A stretch of 64,000 bases of DNA from Desmodesmus armatus (lineage: Eukaryota > Chlorophyta > Chlorophyceae > Sphaeropleales > Scenedesmaceae): positions 50,001 to 114,000 of the forward strand of contig VIIQ02000092.1 in NCBI GenBank assembly GCA_007449985.2. Direction: 5' to 3'. Below the pieces are notes generated by a model. It was not told the origin of the DNA, did not search any database, and saw only the letters and a list, made by a program, of their open reading frames with translations. The position numbers and the translations under genes are program-made. Below are positions 8,706 through 20,626 of the stretch, piece after piece. Within the stretch, counting starts at the first letter, position 1; every line of letters begins with the position of its first letter.

Positions 8706-11650
8706 CTACACAGGCATGCACTGCAAAGTTATCAACTCTCTGGTCCGGGACGCAGGAAGGCGGGCCACACAACCACTGGCGCGCTGGTAGCTGCATGTAC
8801 GCACTGATGGTACTGATCGGGAAACAGAGTGGTAGCAGTCTCAAAATTGTAGCAGCAACCGTTGCTAGTAGCGGCTACTTACCTCCTGGGCACTAATCCG
8901 TTGAGGTATGCATCAGCGCTCTCTACAGCAGGGCTGTTGACGGACCGGCCTTGCCGCCAGGTCCATGTTGTGTTGCCTGCAGCAGCACAACACGAGGTGA
9001 ACTCAAACAAGCGGGGATCTTTGTTGTCTTCACCAAATGCCCAAAGTTCATGGATGCATGGTGGATCCACCACCCGCTCCCTTCAAAGCAGAGGCATGCA
9101 CGTGCACGCATACTATGCGGCCACGAATATGCCATGCATCCAACGGTTGGATTTATGAGTCATCAATGGCTGGTCAACTATCGAGAGTTACCTGGGAGCC
9201 TTGGTTGCGCCCAGCCACAGCTCAGACAGTTCCTTATTCCCGCTCACACGCATGGCTTCAGCAACAGCCTTGTTCAGCAGCAGCAGGTCGTCTGTGCTGC
9301 TAGCAACAAACAGCTCAGCACCCTGCGCCTGACAAGCCGCCAAGGCTTCCTGCCAGCTGACCTTGGGGAATGGGTGCAGGGTGACATTGCTTTGGGCAGC
9401 ACCTGTGTCGATTGTCTGGGCAGGAGCTGAATGCTGGCTGGAGGGTCGCTGCTTGAGGAACCAGAAGTGGGCCATGTCACTGTTGGCGTACAAGCCCTGG
9501 AAAGGCCCTGGGCCAGGCGTAGCTCCTGCCAGGGCAACAACGTCATCCGCAAAATAATGGTGTCAGGTGTGGAAAAAATCGCCGGCATCACGCCAGTTTT
9601 CTTTCGCCAATGATATTGCAAGGATGCTGCTAGCATGGCACCAGTGTGGCACAGAACACAACGCCATGGCATGACAGCCCACATACCAGCAAGCCTGTTC
9701 GCTCAGCAAACCGCTCAGCAAACCGCAAAAGCGTGGTGGTCTGACTCACTAGCCGCAGTGCGCAGGCTGTGCAAAATCAAACACCTATCCTGCTGAGCGA
9801 AACGACACAACTGAAGCCATGCATTCCTCAGCCGCAGTGCCACAACTTGTTACCCCCTTCAGCAGTCAAGCAGTACCCCCCCCCCCCCAAAATTGCGATA
9901 CCACGCCCTTACCGTGCTGCAGAGCCATACTAGCAGTGCCGTTCCCAGCAACGGGTGGCAACCTGCAAAGTGCCGCCAGCGCCATGTCCGACCACCCACA
10001 CCCATACGACCACCAAGTGAAGTTTCCAGACCAGTACCAGCCCAAGACAGCACATGCGCAGGGTCCTGCGCAGGTCTCATTATGGATCCATTTCGGATGC
10101 ATGGCTGCCCATACCCGCGGCTCGGGGACGGAGGTCCCGCTCGTCGTGGTCCAATCATTGCTGTCCGGGTTTTGCTTTTTGAGTCCCATCCAAATGTTGA
10201 AGTCTGCATCTGTGACGTAGTTGTACTTGACCATGTAAGCCAAGGTGCCGTTGAGCAGTGTGGCAACTTCGCGCTGTTCTTGTGGTGAAGCGGGAACAGC
10301 GAGGGAGCCGCCAGCGGACCTGCAAAAGTGACAAGTCTTTGAGGGTGGGGTTTGTCCGGACGGCCCCCTTCCCTGCTGGTTGCGCCCCTCCGTGGCTGGG
10401 TTCAAATGCAGCGTGACTGCTTGCTCGTGCCACGTGTGGCACACCCTCATTCACCTGCAAAAGTCCTCGGCATCTTGCTGCTTAGTGAACTTCTCTGCGT
10501 ACAGCCAGGTTGCTGTTGGGGTGCGGTACAGGCGGTAGGGCAGACCCCTGCTGATACCGTCCAGGAATGAGGGGCTGCTGCTCCCTGTGGGATCAGACCA
10601 ACAAAGGATGTCTAGTAAGTACCGCGCACTGCGCCGGGCATGCCATGCGCATGCCTCGCATTCAGAGAGGGCAATCACCGTGATGTGCCATGGCATGCGC
10701 AGGCAGCACAGCTGTGGCAAAAGCCATGCCATGATCACAGGCTGTGACCACTGGTGCTATGATAGCACTGCTATTGGTTATATAGGCTATCCAATGGTGT
10801 AGGCTGCACAAAACACCATCACATTGCTTGATGACAGTATGACATTGTATGTATGTCAGTAGGATCACATCACCTGGCGAGAATGGAGGTACTGGCGCCT
10901 TGCTTCCACTGTGTTCAGATGGCACCGTCCTTTCGGGTGGCACAGCAGTTGCCGGGCTGGGCGAGGAGGGTCTGGGACTCGACACGCCAGGGTGAGGCAC
11001 TGCCTGCGGCTGTACCGGCTGCTGCAATCCGGCCGCAGTTGTGGTCGACGCCGCTGGCGCTGGTGCTGGTACAGATTCAGCGCCTGCAGGCAGGGGATAC
11101 CGGCAAGAGTTGCACATGCATGTCTCTGCAGCAGGTTGAGTGATTCAACCGCGGCGACACAGGCATGGGCACTAGCCTAGGCTGAGCATAGACCTGTCTG
11201 GACACCGGTTTGATTGGTGCTCAAGCAGTGCTTGTTTGGATGGTGACAACCTACTTGGACTTCGTTACAAACCTTGACACTGTCAATAGTATCAGGGGCC
11301 TTTTAGGACACTCTCCCATGTTGACCCGTTGACGCACCTCGATATTTGGTGACAGCAAAGTAGACACCAACTGCCAGAGCTGCACAGGCAAGCACTATGA
11401 CCATGGCCAGGCCAGCAAGCAGCAGCCTCGTGTGAACATGGCAGTGGCAGCATCCCTCAGCCCTGTTGGGTGGTGACAGTGTTACAGCAGGTTCAGTACT
11501 TTCAGGATGAACTGCCGTTGCCTGGTCTAAAGGGTGGTAGCCTTGTTCGCGTGCGCTTGATGGTGGAAACTTGCTGCTAGGGGCCCAGGTATTCGCGAAC
11601 ATGGCGGAGTCATTGGTGTACATGGGCTGCATTTTTTGCTGAATAAGCAC
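8706..11650 (-). CDS. Single-pass membrane protein with two C-type lectin-like domains
   Basis: Exons in transcription order: 11650-11338, 11083-10874, 10584-10455, 10319-9963, about 9525-9192, 9080-8883 and 8790-8706 (stop TAG). Phases agree except at the 9963/9525 junction, where one base is unaccounted for. The first exon has a membrane segment (about residues 74-98, LLLAGLAMVIVLACAALAVG) and no signal peptide, which suggests a type II topology. A Pro/Ala/Ser linker follows. The first lectin-like domain has DFCRSAGGSLAVPASPQEQ, DFNIWMGL and NETCAGPCAC with GCGWSDMALAALC. The second has VSWQEALAACQAQGAELF, ELWLGATK and GNTTWTWRQG. The classical EPN/QPD sugar triad is not evident, so ligand type is unknown. 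The first two exons closely resemble those of the gene at 12829-14375, so the pair arose by tandem duplication. A short upstream coding exon is possible. Confidence 0.75.
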
Positions 11651-12828
11651 ATCTCACTTGCATGGCGATAGTTTGGAATTGTATGTCGGTTCTGGTCGGG
11701 GCTTCCCCTGCAACACCGGCATGCATGTCGAGTGTTACGACGCTGTTACACGCGGATGACATGACGCACACATGGGGGAAATGAGGCGTATGGCCCGTCG
11801 GTAAGGCCAAAGAACAGGCTGTTTATCAAGCGTTTATTATCTATGTCGCAGGCTTGCGCCGCAGCGCGTTGAAAACGACCCGAACAGTCCGGGCTGTCGC
11901 GGCGACAGTTTTCTGTCCTCGCTGACTGTCGCATTCTAATTGCACTCAAAGCCCGAAAATGTCAGACCCAACCAGCTACCATGCCTTGATGGAAATGAGA
12001 GCAGCATTATTCATTAACTGGGGGGTGGGGTGAGGTATATAGGCAGGTGAGGTGTGACAGCTTGCGCCCAGCAGGAAACACAAACGGCCAAATGCCGGCT
12101 GGTTGGAAAAACAAGGAGGGACACGGCCTTGAGTGGTGTGGAGGGCGAGGGCTGCAATGGGTGACTTTCCACCTTGATGCCATGAGCCCCATGAAGCGGC
12201 CTCATCCCTTCGTGTTCAAAGCGGGCACTGCCCATCCAACACGCCCTGGACATTGCGCCATGACAGCTCCCAACCGTCTGAGCCTGAACAAATCATGCCA
12301 AGCAGCTTTGAGCCCCAAAAGGTAATGCCAGCGCCAGGACCTAGTCGGACTAGGCAGCTGGAGAGCATGCCACCTCTTAGAGCTGGGCCAACTGGCACAT
12401 GTGAGGCCCCACATGGTGTCACGCTGTTCGGAACCAGCGTCATGTATAAGGTAGAACTTCTACCCGGGGCCCAATGTGAGTAGTGTTCCTCCCCCCTGGG
12501 GTTGCCAACCGCGGGTACTATGATAGTACACAACACATGACCCAGCCACTACAGAACATAGGCTGTGAGGTAAGGAGCAAGGCTGGTCGTGCACATTCAA
12601 TGTGGTCAGTGACCACAAGTGCTACTGCAACTCAGCACAACCCAGGAAACTACACCTGCTATGCCACATGCATGTCAGCCATATGGCTCACATTTGTGCC
12701 TGGCAACATCTCAGATGGAAGTGCCAATCCAGTGCTTGGCTGATGCTGATCATACTGCGGGGGGGGGGGTGTCAACCTGATAACCCACATACCATTCAAT
12801 GAGGCAGCTCAACTTGTGCGCATGCCAC
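11651..12828. other. Intergenic region between the two membrane-protein genes
   Basis: No ORF with family motifs or consistent splice phase was found. It should hold the promoter of the lectin gene at its left end and the 3' flank of the next gene at its right end. A short G-run lies at 12760-12769. Confidence 0.5.
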
Positions 12829-14375
12829 TCATGGCCCGACTATAGTGGAGCGCTGCACGCAGTTGGCTGTGATGCTTGCTTGGTACGCCGCCGTGCTGCC
12901 ACCCCGCAAACTGGTCCACCAACACGAACATGTGCTGTCACCATCCACGTTGACTGACGACCCGGTGGTAAATTGCGACACCAACATCCAGTATGCATCG
13001 TCAGTACGCTCATTGATGCGGCAGCTGCAACTCAGCAGTATCAAGCCTTCTGGGCAGGCAGCATCTACCACATATGCATTGATGCCTGCGCCTGTCGTCA
13101 ATGGACATGTTGATGTGTTGAACACCCTCTGCACTGGGATGGTGGAACCTGGGGGGCCTGCAAATGGAGGTGAAACCCGCACAGCACAAGTCTTATTGGT
13201 CAATTTGAGCCAAGCTGTCTAGGTCTGAACCATCATCACCGTGCTCGCTGTGAGCCGCCACATGATAAGGCGTACACAAAGGCCCCAGGGAAGGATGATG
13301 TTGTTTAGATTTCAAACAAGTGGAATGAGGGCATGTGGGTCCAGGCTGTCATTACGTCACATGTGATGCGTCACACATTGTGCAGTGCCCCTGCACACGC
13401 AGAGGCCAATGCTGCGGAGGTGCACGCAGCACTGTTCCTGCTCAACCCTGATGTGCCCTGCTGTTGCTGGTGTGGGTGGGCTATGCAAACCAACTCCCTC
13501 GTTGTAGCAGTGTCCACAAATGGAATCAACAATGTTGCAGTCAGCGCGATAGATGCACACAGCCAAAATAGTGTCTAAGACATTGCTGGCTGCCAGCCTG
13601 GCAGGCCCTCTGAAGTGAGTTCCACGCTGCGACCATATCACCTGGTGTTTCTGGAAGCGCCGGCGCCTTTGTTTCATTGTGTCTGAGAGGCGCAGCAGCC
13701 TCGGGAATGGGCGAGGAGGGGCTGGGACGTAACACACCCTGGGCATCAGGGGAGCTAGGCGCTGCCTGCGGCTGTACTGGCTGCTGTAACCCAGCCGCAG
13801 CTGTAGCAGGGGTCAGTGCTGCTGGTGGTGGTGCTGGTGCAGCGCCTGAATCCAAGAGAGAGAGCAGGGAGTCACAAGATGTGAGAGTTGCCACATCAGC
13901 AGGTTGTGTGAGTGGAGGAGTGAGAGTCGCCACTGGAATTGTCATCATGTCTGAACAGATTGTCACCAACTCCATATGGTTTCTACCGTCACTGACGAAC
14001 TGGCTTGAAACGCGCGTCACAACAGTGTCAGGCGCCCTTCAAAACCTCGCCGCACATGCTGAATAACACACCTCGATCTCTGGTGACAGCAAAATAGACA
14101 CCAACTGCCAGAGCTGCACAGGCAAGCACTATGATGAAGGCTAGGCCAGCAAGCAGCAGCCTGGTGCGAGCGTGGCAGGGGCAGCATCCTCCAGCCCTGC
14201 TGACTGGTGTGAGTGATACAGCTGTTGCTGCAGGTGCCGTTCTGATAGGATGAACCGCTATTGCTTGATCTATAGGGTGGAAGCCCTGGTCTGGTGCTCT
14301 TGAAGGTGGTGAAATGCTGCTAGGAGCACACGTCCCTGCAAACACGGTTGAGTCACTACTGTCCGGTGGCTTCAT
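12829..14375 (-). CDS. Type II membrane protein with Cys-rich ectodomain, paralogue of the lectin gene
   Basis: Three exons, 14375-14072, 13845-13642 and 13214-12829, join in phase and give 297 residues. Residues about 65-95 hold the motif CCPCHARTRLLLAGLAF and a hydrophobic segment. This matches the first exon of the neighbouring lectin gene closely (RLLLAGLA, ACAALAVGVYFAVT). A Pro/Ala linker follows (AGLQQPVQPQA in both genes). The ectodomain is different: about 125 residues with CPEGLILLSCSCR, CSCWWTSLRGG and ITANC. I do not recognise this domain by name. The shared stalk with a different head points to exon shuffling after tandem duplication. An ATG at 14375 follows an in-frame TGA, which supports this start, though an upstream coding exon cannot be excluded. 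Confidence 0.65.
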
Positions 14376-15970
14376 ACGGCAGCGGCACTTGAACGTTCAT
14401 GTGCGACCAGATTTCAATGGTTTGCATCTGTCTGCCTGATGCGACATCATTTCGACATTCTGTCGGAGGTGCGTGCGATGGTATGTCGCAGGTGCGTGCG
14501 ATGGTGTGACCGGCTGACATGACGCTCGAACCGCTGGGGGCGTCACTGTCTGTGTTTGACGAGCACAAGTATCCACCATCATTTATCAGGCCGTGCGGCA
14601 CAGGCGCGTCGTAGGGCATTGCCGACATGTCGTGATACAATCGCAAGTGGCTTGCGTCGCTCATTGCCGGGAGTCACTGCACATCAAAATTTTATGCCTG
14701 TCACTGGCACGACACCAAGCTGGTTACGGTCCTGTTCAGGTCCGTGATGCTGGGCACCTTGATACTGTATCTAGTGCTCAGCAGCTCTGCTGCTGTGGTG
14801 GGTTGGGTGTGCTGTCTGCTGCCAGCATAGGCCAACATAGCATGATGCAGAGGTTGTGCTGCTCTGATGACCAAAAACAGTCCACTGGACCATGATGTAC
14901 CTGGTGTTTGACCCACAGGTATGATAGCAGCAATTGACGCGCAGGCACAGTACCTGCTGCAGCAGGAGCGGCCAGCGGCACGGCCAGCTCAACGATTGAG
15001 CAGCAGCTGCAGTCAATCAAGGTTTTGCACCATCATCGCACCTGGTTGGTTGGCTTTGGGTGCTGCTGCACTAGCCAAAGCAGGTGTGTGGCAGGTACAG
15101 CTGGTGCTGCAGGCCAGCAGGGAGCCTACAGGACCGCAGGGCTGTGCCCGCCAGGCAGCTTTGGTTGACAGCAAGCGCAGCCAGAGGGTGGGGCCGGGCG
15201 GGCGTTGCCAACCCCAGGACCCAGCCTTGAACCAGAGCAAGCATTGAAAAGAATGGCCCCAGGCCCACTGGCAGAAGTCGTGTGCAGCAGCAGGCTGCAG
15301 GGCTAGGTCTTGGAGACATTGTGTTGTTACCACAACTCAGTAGCTAGCTAGCTGTACATAGCTACAAGGCTTGTAGCTAGCTATCTTCAAAGGCTGTGTC
15401 TGCCAAGTTAGGCTTGGCATGCTGCTGGTTGCATCTTTCTCAGCCGGGCACCAAAATCAGACACGCGCTGTTGGCAGCTAGGATGATTGCACCCGCTGAC
15501 AGCCTGTCCGCAGGGATAGTAAAGTCTCCACTGAACAACATTGGCTGTCATGTGCTGGGGTGCATACTTGTCAAGACACCGTTGGAGTAGGTGGGCGCTC
15601 GCCCGCTAGGTGGTGCGTGCTGTCAGCATGCGTTGTCCAGTGAGAGGTTTGATGGCGTGTTGGTGCTGACAGCAGAATCGTACCTGGTGCCGTTGTTTTG
15701 TGCTGCAGGCCTGGGGGTTAAGACAGCTTGTAAGCCATGCACGGGGGCCTCAGCTACATCAGCCCTCACATGTCCTGCAATGGCGCAGCCAGGTTTCGGA
15801 CACTACATGCGGGCCCCTTTCAGCTAGCGCCCACAACGGCACCAGAGCAGCACCAGAGCAGTGATGTGTCCCCAGCACCGGCAGCAACAGCAGCAGCAGC
15901 AGAAGGAGCAGCAGCTGCGCCCTGAAACGGCGGAAGGGCATACAACAAAGGCGAGGGGCCAGGCAAACAA

Positions 15971-15973
<3 letters not shown>

Positions 15974-16057
<84 letters not shown>
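15974..16057 (+). repeat. (CAG)23 microsatellite with CAA interruption
   Basis: Twenty-three perfect CAG units (15974-16042), then CAA and three more CAG. All three forward frames give homopolymers (Gln, Ser, Ala) and none has good context, so I do not call it coding. Confidence 0.95.
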
Positions 16058-17097
16058 GCTCACGCGAAGGCATCTGTGTCCTTCCCTTGTAGGTAGTCAG
16101 CCACGGGCACAGCACGGCTCAGCATCCTGCCAGCCGCGTCTGAAAGTGCTGCTGAAGGGGGATGATTGATGGACAGGAGTGCAACTTAGCTTGGCATCTG
16201 CAGCTGCATGATGTGATGCTGTTGCTGTTGTGCTGGGCAGCGAGCGCAGTCAACACCCCCTGGAGGCTGCTGTTGTGTGTGGCCCATACTCAATGTCTGT
16301 CCTGAACTGTGGTGTTGCCCAGTCCGGTATTGACGGAATAGGCGACTGGGTACATGGATGGACCAGTTTTCCCCAGTCAGGTGGGGAAAAAACAGAGCAA
16401 TGCTGGCAATGGGCCCTACACACGTTCGTATGCCTTCCATCTGGTGCTGGTCGGAATGCACTAGTCCTCCAACTGCAAATGCGGGGAAGGCCTCGCCATG
16501 TATTGCATCGATTCCTTTAGGAATAGATGCCAATACAGCGCACGGGTCTCACACCCACACACATGACTGCCAAAAGTTGTCTGGAGTAAGGTCCAAGAGG
16601 TGCCAGAGCAGGCCTTGGCTGGCCGTTGGTTGACAATGTACTAATAAGGAGTAGAAATCCTGATTGTGAGCTGGTTATGGATGCAGCAGCAGCGAACGCA
16701 AATATTGATCCTGCTGCTGTCGGCCGGAATGCAAAAGGCACCATTGCCAAAATAGTCGTGTGTATTTGTAGGTGGCGGTGGAGTCACGACTGTACCCTAT
16801 TAACGCCTGGTTGCAAAGACACCCTCATGAACATGGACGATATCCTTGCACATGCCTAAAGCACCGCAAGCCTCACGGCAGCACAAACGTGCTCGACGAT
16901 ACAATATTAAGCGTTTGATGCGGTCTTCGGGCCCAGGTTGCGGGGCAAGCGCGAGTTGACTAATTGGTTACTAACAGACCGTCAGCTGTGGATGTGCCGA
17001 ACAGATAAGGACATCAGCGGATCAAGCCCATCAGCAACACTTGCGTGGACAAAAGGAGCAGGACAGGGGTATAAGGGTGCAGCATACACGTTCACTC

Positions 17098-17123
17098 GCT
17101 GCTGCTGCTGCTGCTGCTGCTGC
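17098..17123 (+). repeat. (GCT)8 microsatellite
   Basis: About eight GCT units with no coding context. Confidence 0.9.
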
Positions 17124-17417
17124 TGGAAGCTTGCCGTTGAGCAATGAGTGCTATGCCATATGGTACCCGATCATGTCGTATCTGAGTTTCAAATCAAAAG
17201 CGCTACTCTCCAGGCCCTTGGAAGGCCGGGAATGGCCATCAGCAGCCTGTTTGTGACAGACATACAGCAGCAGCACACTAGCAGCAGCAACCGTTTACCA
17301 CCTTGGCAGCAGCAGCCCCACAATGAGAAAGCCTCGCCCAGAAAACCAGCCACCTATGAAACCCCAGTCTGCACAATCCAGGGTATGCCCACTTGTATCA
17401 AAAACAGCAGGACGGAA

Positions 17418-17458
17418 TCGATGCAGTACTGACGCCACCCGGGCGTTAGACGTTCTAT
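17418..17458 (-). mobile_element. Transposon terminus, second copy
   Basis: On the minus strand this reads ATAGAACGTCTAACGCCC and continues with GGTGGCGTCAGTACTG. The same terminus begins the insertion at 40231 on the plus strand with only a few changes. The far end of this copy was not found. Confidence 0.6.
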
Positions 17459-18171
17459 GGTAGTAGTGGCAGTACGGTACAGCAGGGAGGCTGCAGCGCA
17501 GCAACTGCCTGGCTTTAGCTGCGCAGCTTGTATTCCCCTCAAGGCATAGCTACGATACCATTATATTGGACACATCAGGTGAACATCGCCAGTTCCTGCT
17601 CATGGTTTGGGAAAAATTCGTTTCAGGGCTTTGCTGCGGTTTAGCAAAAGGCTCCGAAACAAAGCCTGGGCACCAACTGAGGCCATGTAGAAAACTCTGA
17701 TGAAGCCCGAACTGCATGCGCCATGCTAAGTCTGCTTCACCGTGCAGCCTCTGAAGCAAGCGGTTTCGCTGCACCTATCTCGCTGAAGCAGGAAACGCCC
17801 GATATCGCTTGTGCTGGAGATATGCTCAGGTACTGGATGGCCAGCTCACTGCCCAATAGAAAGCAAAGTTGCTAGCAGCAGCAGGACCTGTGTCACGGTT
17901 GGTCCACAGTGCCTGCCCGGCTGGGCCTTCGCCAGCCCCACCTAGCTAGTTCAAGTGCATTATTAGCATAATGCACCATTTTTGCCCCCGCAGGACCTTA
18001 TCGTGGCCCCTGCTGAAGCCATGAAAGGCAAGCTCACAGCCATGGGCAGGCCATGCGCACAAGCAGGGACGACTCGTGGCAAGGCAGAATGCCAAAAGAT
18101 AAGTACACGCGCAATTGATTTCCGAGTATTATCGCACCAGCACTGCTCGTTGTGTAGCTGTCAGCTTCAGA

Positions 18172-19440
18172 TGTGCAGCAGGAGGGGCGTGAGTGCAGCA
18201 GCTGCTGTCGGCATGCGGTAGGTCCTGCAGCGCTGGAGGGGTGGCTGGGGGGCGCCCGACATCCAGCAGCGGGCTCAAGTATGGCCCAGGCGTGTTCTAG
18301 CTGCCCCTCATGCGAAGGCGGCTTGCTGCCCCCGTGCCGACAGCACCAGCAGCGGCGCAAATGTCATGCCTTGCCACTGTCACAGTGTGTCGTGAAGCCT
18401 GCAGCCTAGCACACATCTTGACATAAGTTAGCTGCCATATGCTGTGGTGCTCACCACCGCTTTACAGCATTGTTCCAAACTTTTTAGCGTTATAAAGAAA
18501 TCCTTTTTGTGCAATTTCCTTTGAAAATCCAAACATATTATAAAAAAAAGATTAAGATATGGAAGTTCTTTTGTTATCGTTTTTTCCATTTCAGCAGCTG
18601 CTGTTGGCATGCGGTAGGTCCTGCAGCGCTGGAGGGGTGGCTGGGGGCCGCCCGACATCCAGCAGCGGGCTCGAGTATGGCCCAGGCGTTCTTCAGCTGC
18701 CCCTCATGCGAAGGCGACTTGCTGCCCCCGTGCCGACAGCACCAGCAGCGGCGCAAATGTCATGCCTTGCCACTGACACAGTGTGTCGTGAAGCCTGCAG
18801 CCTAGCACACATCCTCAGATAAGTTGGCTGCCATATGTAGTAGTTATCTCGGGTTTTGCGCAGCCCGAGGGGGATACGGCATATATCAGGGGGGGTATAT
18901 GGGGGACCACCCGAGGGCCCAAGGCCCGAGGGGGGGCAGAGTAGGGGTGCAGGGGGGGGGTGCTGGGGCTGTCACATATCAGGCCTGATACGTGCTCATA
19001 TCGGAGGGGGATACGTAGCGATACGGCGGCGATACGGAGCTCAGCCTGAAATATGTAGTAGTTATCTCGGGTTTTGCGCAGCCCGAGGGGGGATACGGCA
19101 TATATCAGGGGGGGTATATGGGGGACCACCCGAGGGCCCAAGGCCCGAGGCTGAAATATGCTGTGGTGCTCACCACCGCTTTACAGCATTGTTCCAAATA
19201 TCACTTTAAACCAAATCATTTTTTGACGCAATTTCCTTTGAAAATTCAAACATATAAAAGAAGGTAGAATAAGAGGTGGAAGTTCACTTGTTTTCGTTTT
19301 CCCACCTCAGCAGCTGCTGTCGGCATGCGGTAGGTCCTGCAGCGCTGGGGAGGCTGGCTGGGGGGCGCCCGACATCCAGCAGCGGGCTTTGAGTACAGCC
19401 CGGCGTTCCCCAGCCCCCACTCATGCGAAGGCGTTGCTGC
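18172..19440 (+). repeat. Three diverged units of the GGCATG(C/T)GG repeat family
   Basis: Units starting GCTGTCGGCATGCGGTAGG occur at about 18205, 18599 and 19314. They run through CTGCAGCGCTGG to GCTGCCCCCGTGCCGACAGC or a close variant. They are relatives of the satellite at 38985-45420 (GGCATGTGGTTGG form). The second and third units are each preceded by an AT-rich segment containing GCTGTGGTGCTCACCACCGC (18438 and 19161), giving a 720-bp higher-order period. Confidence 0.8.
18838..19152 (+). repeat. About 93-bp direct repeats with CCCGAGG palindromes
   Basis: The stretch from TAGTTATCTCGGGTTTTGCG to GGCCCAAGGCCCGAGG occurs at about 18838-18930 and 19055-19149, nearly identical. Each contains inverted CTCGGG/CCCGAG motifs able to fold. 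Between them lie GATACG-rich short repeats. Confidence 0.85.
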
Positions 19441-19474
19441 CACCGTGCCAACAGCACTAGCGCTAGTGCTGCTG

Positions 19475-19478
19475 CTAG
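19475..19478. repeat. Target-site duplication of LTR element, left copy (CTAG)
   Basis: CTAG immediately precedes the LTR end at 19479, and CTAG immediately follows the other LTR at 37687-37690. This is the expected signature of one insertion with the two LTRs as its ends. Confidence 0.65.
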
Positions 19479-20626
19479 TGTTGCCCAACGGGCGGTGCTG
19501 GCCGGGACGGAGGGTGACAGGCACACACGGAGGGTGCAGGAGGGCAGAGAGGGGAAGGGAAGAAAGACAGAAGTGCCAAGCTGCTGGCACCTAACCGGTG
19601 TGGAGGCTGCCCCGGTGTCTAGGCGCTGCAGGCCTCGTTTCGCTTCGTGAACACTAGTGTGAAGTGTGCTGTTGTCGCACGACTGGCCCTCTGGGGACGA
19701 GAGCTTGTACGATTGCTTGCTGAAAGCTTTGTTGGACAATGAAACAGGCAGGCAAAGGCTGCTGTGTGCAGGCAAGGCTGCGGGACCCTTGGGTCGATCA
19801 GTCAGGGACCTTGGGTCCTGTGGACAGAAACCAGTTGGAAGCCTTGTGTTACAAGGGGTGTGTCCAGCAACGGCTGTAGACAAAGCACAAATTGCTGCTG
19901 GGGCAGCAGCCCTTTTATACCCACAGATTTGGTGCTGAGTCAGACAACAGAATGCTGAGTCAGACTGCTGAGTCAGATAACAGCTGCTGAGTCAGACAAC
20001 AGCTGCTGAGTCAGCACCAAGTGACACTTTGCAGGCAAGGCATCGCAGTCCCAAACGAGGGGCTGTAGCCAAGCACTAATATGTATTGAAGCCAATGGTG
20101 TGGTACTCCCAGCAGCCACACAACTGTTGTGCAAAACACCCGGGGTCACCCGCAGGTGTGGTGTCACTTGTTGCTGCTGTTTGAGGCTACAGCTGTGAGT
20201 ACCGTAGCACCATTCACACCAAACTAGCATACACCAAGTGCAGTGGCACTCAGCAGGTGCACTGCAACCAGATAGCACAAGTTACTACTGGCTGGAGCTA
20301 CTAGCAGCTTCCTTGTAGTAGGTCGTAGTAACTACACCCTACACGCTGCATTAGTACACTGCTTGGCCAGGCTGATAAGTACATGCTTAGCAGCTTTGAG
20401 CACTACTGCAGTACTCCAAGGCTTTACAGTGCACGCTCGGTGCTGCCATGCAGCAAGTCACACAGGAGTGGGGCTGCCAGTGGCGGGTCACTCCAAGTGA
20501 GGCAGCTATTGGTGCAACAGCTGCACTCTGTACGCCAGCAAGCTTCTATTACTTAGAAAGCAAACCCAAGTCCAACTGTCAGCTGCTGACCCACGGTGTA
20601 AGTGGAACACCCACCGTGGGGCAACA
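19479..20626 (-). repeat. 3' LTR (1148 bp)
   Basis: It ends in TGTTGCCC/GGGCAACA inverted repeats. It matches the right-hand LTR almost base for base once the 801-bp insertion there is removed. Seen differences include GCAGGAGGGC versus GCAGCAGGGC and one TGAGTCA changed to TAAGTCA. The small divergence suggests a recent insertion. Confidence 0.85.
19912..20013 (-). promoter_or_regulatory. LTR promoter: five TGA(G/C)TCA sites and a TATA box
   Basis: Five copies of TGAGTCA (19936, 19956, 19969, 19988, 20007) lie in 78 bases, most inside TGCTGAGTCAGA units; the last is a perfect TGCTGAGTCAGCA palindrome. On the minus strand TATAAAAG (19919-19912) lies 16 bases beyond them. The order, enhancer array then TATA, fits a U3 promoter firing leftward. 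TGASTCA is the classical bZIP (AP-1/GCN4-type) site. A start site near 19885 is inferred. Confidence 0.7.

Larger units (their letters stand above)
14376..18170. other. Gene-poor repeat-bearing stretch
   Basis: Several open frames exceed 100 codons, but they lie in CAG tracts or lack family motifs and paired splice sites. The stretch holds a short palindrome around 15341-15381 (TAGCTACAA, loop, TTGTAGCTA), the CAG and CTG tracts listed separately, and a transposon end at 17418-17458. An open frame at 16626-16856 (+) is unrecognised and not called. Confidence 0.5.

Noticed and set aside
15759..16169. Open frames of about 100 codons on both strands through the CAG tract
   Set aside because: Long only because CAG/CTG repeats lack stops. 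They give homopolymers of Ser, Gln, Leu or Ala, with no motif or splice context.
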